A stretch of 16,339 nt of DNA, from positions 1-16,339 of the forward strand of contig CAAEOZ010000135.1 in assembly GCA_900757715.1 (NCBI GenBank). The letters are read 5' to 3'. The position numbers were made by a program, and so were the translations under genes. Shown here piece after piece: positions 14,078 to 16,339 of this stretch. Below the pieces are notes generated by a model. The model ran no database searches. It saw nothing but the letters and a program-made list of their open reading frames with translations, and had not been told where the DNA came from. This stretch comes from an uncultured Veillonella sp. (GTDB lineage: Bacteria; Bacillota; Negativicutes; Veillonellales; Veillonellaceae). How positions within the stretch are numbered: the stretch's first letter is position 1; every line of letters begins with the position of its first letter.

Positions 14078-14503
14078 TTATAAATATAATCTGATAGCTT
14101 TAAGCTCTTCACAATTTAGTTTCACTTTTAAATCCCTAAAATATATTTTTTGTTGTCGTTTCAAATAAAAGCTTATAAATGGTTTAAATATTACTTTTTT
14201 GGAGACAACATTTTCAGTAAAATCCAGAATCGTTTTATCACCCTTTGAGTAGAATTTTCCAAGCCAAAACCCTTTAATATTTTTATTGTCTATCTCAAAT
14301 ATCCATGACCGGTATTTAATACATTCTGTAATCCTAAAATAAGTTTCGATTCCATTCTTTGAAATCTCTATAAAGTTATGCTCATCTATAATTTTTACAT
14401 CTTTTAAATCGCTTCTCCATGAAAAATTATTTAGATTCGTCACAGTATCCCACACAATTTCTACAGGACATAAAAGAGTAACCTTAATATTAGAAATTGC
14501 CAT
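14078..14503 (-). CDS. SRPBCC (START-like/polyketide cyclase-like) family protein
   Basis: A 141-residue helix-grip protein of the SRPBCC superfamily, which binds hydrophobic ligands in a deep cavity; the ligand here is unknown. Characteristic are CPVEIVWDTVTNLNNFSWRS (12-31), the central strand GIETYFRITE, GFWLGKFYSKGDKTILDFTE across the middle, and a C-terminal helix ending in YFRDLKVKLN. Length is normal and the frame is intact. The ATG at 14503 has GAGGT upstream. Its codons are more AT-rich than those of the adjacent RlmD gene, which hints at separate acquisition. It stands alone, with the RlmD gene upstream and a degraded stretch downstream. Confidence 0.78.
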   Translation of the reverse strand: MAISNIKVTLLCPVEIVWDTVTNLNNFSWRSDLKDVKIIDEHNFIEISKNGIETYFRITECIKYRSWIFEIDNKNIKGFWLGKFYSKGDKTILDFTENVVSKKVIFKPFISFYLKRQQKIYFRDLKVKLNCEELKAIRLYL

Positions 14504-14606
14504 AGTGATTACCTCACATATATTAAAAAGTACAAAAACGATAAAAATTCCAGAAACAACACATATTTATTAGAAGCATTTAATGTTATAATTCATACTC
14601 CACCTC

Positions 14607-14640
14607 AGCATTATCAAATACCGAGTACAAGGATAATGCT
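14607..14640 (-). repeat. Inverted repeat just downstream of the RlmD-type gene
   Basis: AGCATTATC (14607-14615) and GATAATGCT (14632-14640) form a 9-base stem around 16 bases, five bases beyond the methyltransferase stop codon. The stem has no U-tract, so it may be a weak terminator or a transcript-end stabiliser. Confidence 0.4.
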
Positions 14641-14645
14641 AATGC

Positions 14646-16133
14646 TTACTGCGTCGCTTCGTTTCTGATAAGCAAAGCAACAGCTTCGACATGTGCTGTC
14701 ATAGGGAACATGTCTACGGGTTGTACTTCTTGTAGTTCATAGCCGTAGTGTGTAAGGATTTCAATGTCTCGCGCCATAGTTGCTGGGTTACAGGATACGT
14801 AGACAATGCGTTTTGGTTCCATACCTGCAGCAGAGGTTAGTACTTCTTCTTTACAGCCCGCTCGGATTGGGTCGAATACGATGACATCTGGTCGTACGCC
14901 TGCTTTATAGAGTTTTGGCATTTCTACAGCCGCATCGGCGACGATAAACTCTGTATTATCATAGCCATTGCGTCGGGCGTTTTCACGAGCGTTGTTAATA
15001 GCTGGTTCTACGATTTCTATGCCAATAACATGTTTTGCCTTATGAGCTAAAAACAATGAAATGGTACCTGTTCCACAGTACGCATCGATAACAGTTTCCT
15101 CCCCTTTTAGGTTCGCATATTTTAGTGCTTGATCGTAAAGGACTGTAGTTTGTTCTGGATTAACTTGGAAAAAAGAGTGAGGTGATAAAGTAAACCGCAA
15201 GTCTTTAATATGGTCTGTAATAGTCCCATCTCCATAAAGGATGCGATTTTTAGGTCCAAGAATAACATTTGTACGCTTACCATTCACGTTATGAACGATT
15301 GTTTCCACTTGAGGCACACGTTCAGTCAGGTTTTTAACCCACTTTTCTTGATGCGGTAAGTTATCTGTTGCGGTTACAAGAATAACCATCCATCCAGATT
15401 GTCCAATACGACCGATTACATGGCGTAGTATACCTTTGCCTGTATGTTCATTATAAGGTTCGATATCAAATTCTTTAGCAATTTGATAGCAGGCTTGAGC
15501 GATGCTATTATTGCCTTCATCTTGTATGGGACAATTCGTGCCTTGCACGATATCGTGAGATCCCATCGCATAGAATCCCATTTGAATATCGCCTTTAGAA
15601 CCGCCTACAGGCATTTGCATTTTATTACGATATGCCCACGGCTCTTTAGGGCCTAATGCAGGTTTTACAAGATCTGGATTTTGATGACCAATGCGTTCGA
15701 TAACGTCCTTCACCTTTTGTGTTTTTAATGAAAGCTGACCTTCATAGGTAATGTGTTGTAGTTGGCAGCCTCCACAGAAGCCATAGAGTTCACAACTAGC
15801 ATCGATACGATTCGGAGCCATTGTAACAATCTCTAAAAGTCTACCTGTAGCATACGTCTTTTTTACCATGGTGATGACTACTTTTATAGTTTCTCCAGGC
15901 AAAGCAAAAGGAACAAAGACAGTAAAATTATCTACACGACCTACCCCTTCACCACTGCTACCAATACCGTGAATGGTTACGAGCACTTCATCACCTAGTT
16001 TAACAGGTGCATTGAGTATAGCTTGTTGTTTTTTAGATACTGTACCGCTCACAGTTTGCTGTGAATTTGAGCGATTCGCTCTTCTATGTTGTTTAGATTG
16101 TTTTTTACGAGATGTACGACTTGTACCGTTCAT
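14646..16133 (-). CDS. rlmD: 23S rRNA (uracil-5-)-methyltransferase, RlmD/RlmCD type
   Basis: SAM-dependent enzyme that makes 5-methyluridine in 23S rRNA (U1939, and in many Gram-positives also U747). In order along 495 residues: a basic, Ser/Lys/Arg-rich tail (1-38), a TRAM RNA-binding domain (about 43-104), the 4Fe-4S cysteines C114, C120, C123 and C201, the SAM motif VIDAYCGTGTIS (348-359), FDPIRAGC (420-427), catalytic YVSCNPATMARD with Cys448, and HVEAV with the base Glu483. The usual DPPR motif reads DPIR here. I prefer the ATG at 16133, which overlaps the stop of the TerC gene by one base (TAATG), over a TTG at 16154. Translation is probably coupled to TerC. Confidence 0.93.
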   Translation of the reverse strand: MNGTSRTSRKKQSKQHRRANRSNSQQTVSGTVSKKQQAILNAPVKLGDEVLVTIHGIGSSGEGVGRVDNFTVFVPFALPGETIKVVITMVKKTYATGRLLEIVTMAPNRIDASCELYGFCGGCQLQHITYEGQLSLKTQKVKDVIERIGHQNPDLVKPALGPKEPWAYRNKMQMPVGGSKGDIQMGFYAMGSHDIVQGTNCPIQDEGNNSIAQACYQIAKEFDIEPYNEHTGKGILRHVIGRIGQSGWMVILVTATDNLPHQEKWVKNLTERVPQVETIVHNVNGKRTNVILGPKNRILYGDGTITDHIKDLRFTLSPHSFFQVNPEQTTVLYDQALKYANLKGEETVIDAYCGTGTISLFLAHKAKHVIGIEIVEPAINNARENARRNGYDNTEFIVADAAVEMPKLYKAGVRPDVIVFDPIRAGCKEEVLTSAAGMEPKRIVYVSCNPATMARDIEILTHYGYELQEVQPVDMFPMTAHVEAVALLIRNEATQ

Positions 16134-16339
16134 TACGCGTCTCTTTTCTTCCAAATTTTAATCATACCAGTCACAATGAGTACAAAGAATACAGTACCGA
16201 ATTTCACGAGTAATTCTTCACCTTGAATATATGGCATAAGAAGTGGATCCTCCACGATCATTTCGCCTGCAACCCAGCCAAGTAGTGCACCACCAGCCCA
16301 AAGAATAGCAGGAAATTTATTAATAATACGAGCAAATAA
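16133..16339 (-). CDS. TerC-family integral membrane protein, C-terminal end only
   Basis: The last 68 codons of a gene that enters from the right edge. The piece reads FARIINKFPAILWAGGALLGWVAGEMIVEDP, then a loop, then a hydrophobic segment (FGTVFFVLIVTGMIKIW) and a basic end KKRDA. The pattern (K/R)FPAI...GAxLGWVAGEMI is characteristic of TerC/YjbE-type proteins, polytopic membrane proteins linked to metal-ion (often Mn) export or metal supply to exported enzymes. The stop codon overlaps the start of the RlmD-type gene, so the two form an operon. The N-terminal part, including the acidic metal-binding residues, lies outside the window. Confidence 0.75.
   Translation of the reverse strand, partial: LFARIINKFPAILWAGGALLGWVAGEMIVEDPLLMPYIQGEELLVKFGTVFFVLIVTGMIKIWKKRDA

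Noticed and set aside
1..16339. tRNA or rRNA genes
   Set aside because: No cloverleaf with a T-loop GTTCRA pattern and no rRNA-like segment was noticed in the intergenic gaps.

Overview
The window reads as chromosomal DNA of a low-GC Firmicute with short intergenic gaps, strong AGGAGG-type ribosome binding sites and AT-rich codons. The protein set (ApbC/Mrp-type Fe-S carrier, class IV branched-chain aminotransferase, FlK-like thioesterase, zinc-type macrodomain, TerC next to an RlmD-type methyltransferase) would suit Negativicutes such as Veillonella. That placement is an impression from protein style, not a search result. Almost every gene is on the minus strand; only the thioesterase and the FAH-family enzyme are on the plus strand.

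Bases 1-8526 hold ordinary chromosomal genes: the N-terminal part of an Mrp/NBP35 Fe-S carrier ATPase, a fold-type I aminotransferase, a VTT/DedA-like membrane protein, an FlK-like acyl-CoA thioesterase, ilvE, an FAH-family hydrolase/decarboxylase, an O6-alkylguanine-DNA methyltransferase, a zinc-type macrodomain ADP-ribosyl hydrolase, an exported tandem-ABM protein and a ProXp-ala-like tRNA editing protein. Clear hairpin terminators separate convergent or consecutive units at 3537-3562, 5663-5714 and 7179-7206.

Bases 8634-13717 form a compact accessory run of six minus-strand genes: ankyrin, two small unrecognised proteins, a small membrane protein, a SMI1/KNR4 (SUKH) multidomain protein, and a DUF4375 protein. 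SUKH, DUF4375 and ankyrin proteins are recurring immunity-type proteins in polymorphic-toxin systems. No toxin or secretion gene is visible here, so this looks like an orphan immunity-type cluster. The SUKH and DUF4375 proteins share a homologous helical-repeat module of about 165 residues joined to different end domains, which shows domain shuffling inside the cluster. Transcription may run on through the tRNA-editing and ABM genes to the terminator at 7179-7206.

Bases 13718-14645 are a looser, very AT-rich stretch with a hairpin terminator, a possible gene remnant and an SRPBCC-family gene. The window ends with an RlmD-type 23S rRNA uridine methyltransferase whose start codon overlaps the stop codon of a TerC-family membrane protein that runs off the right edge.
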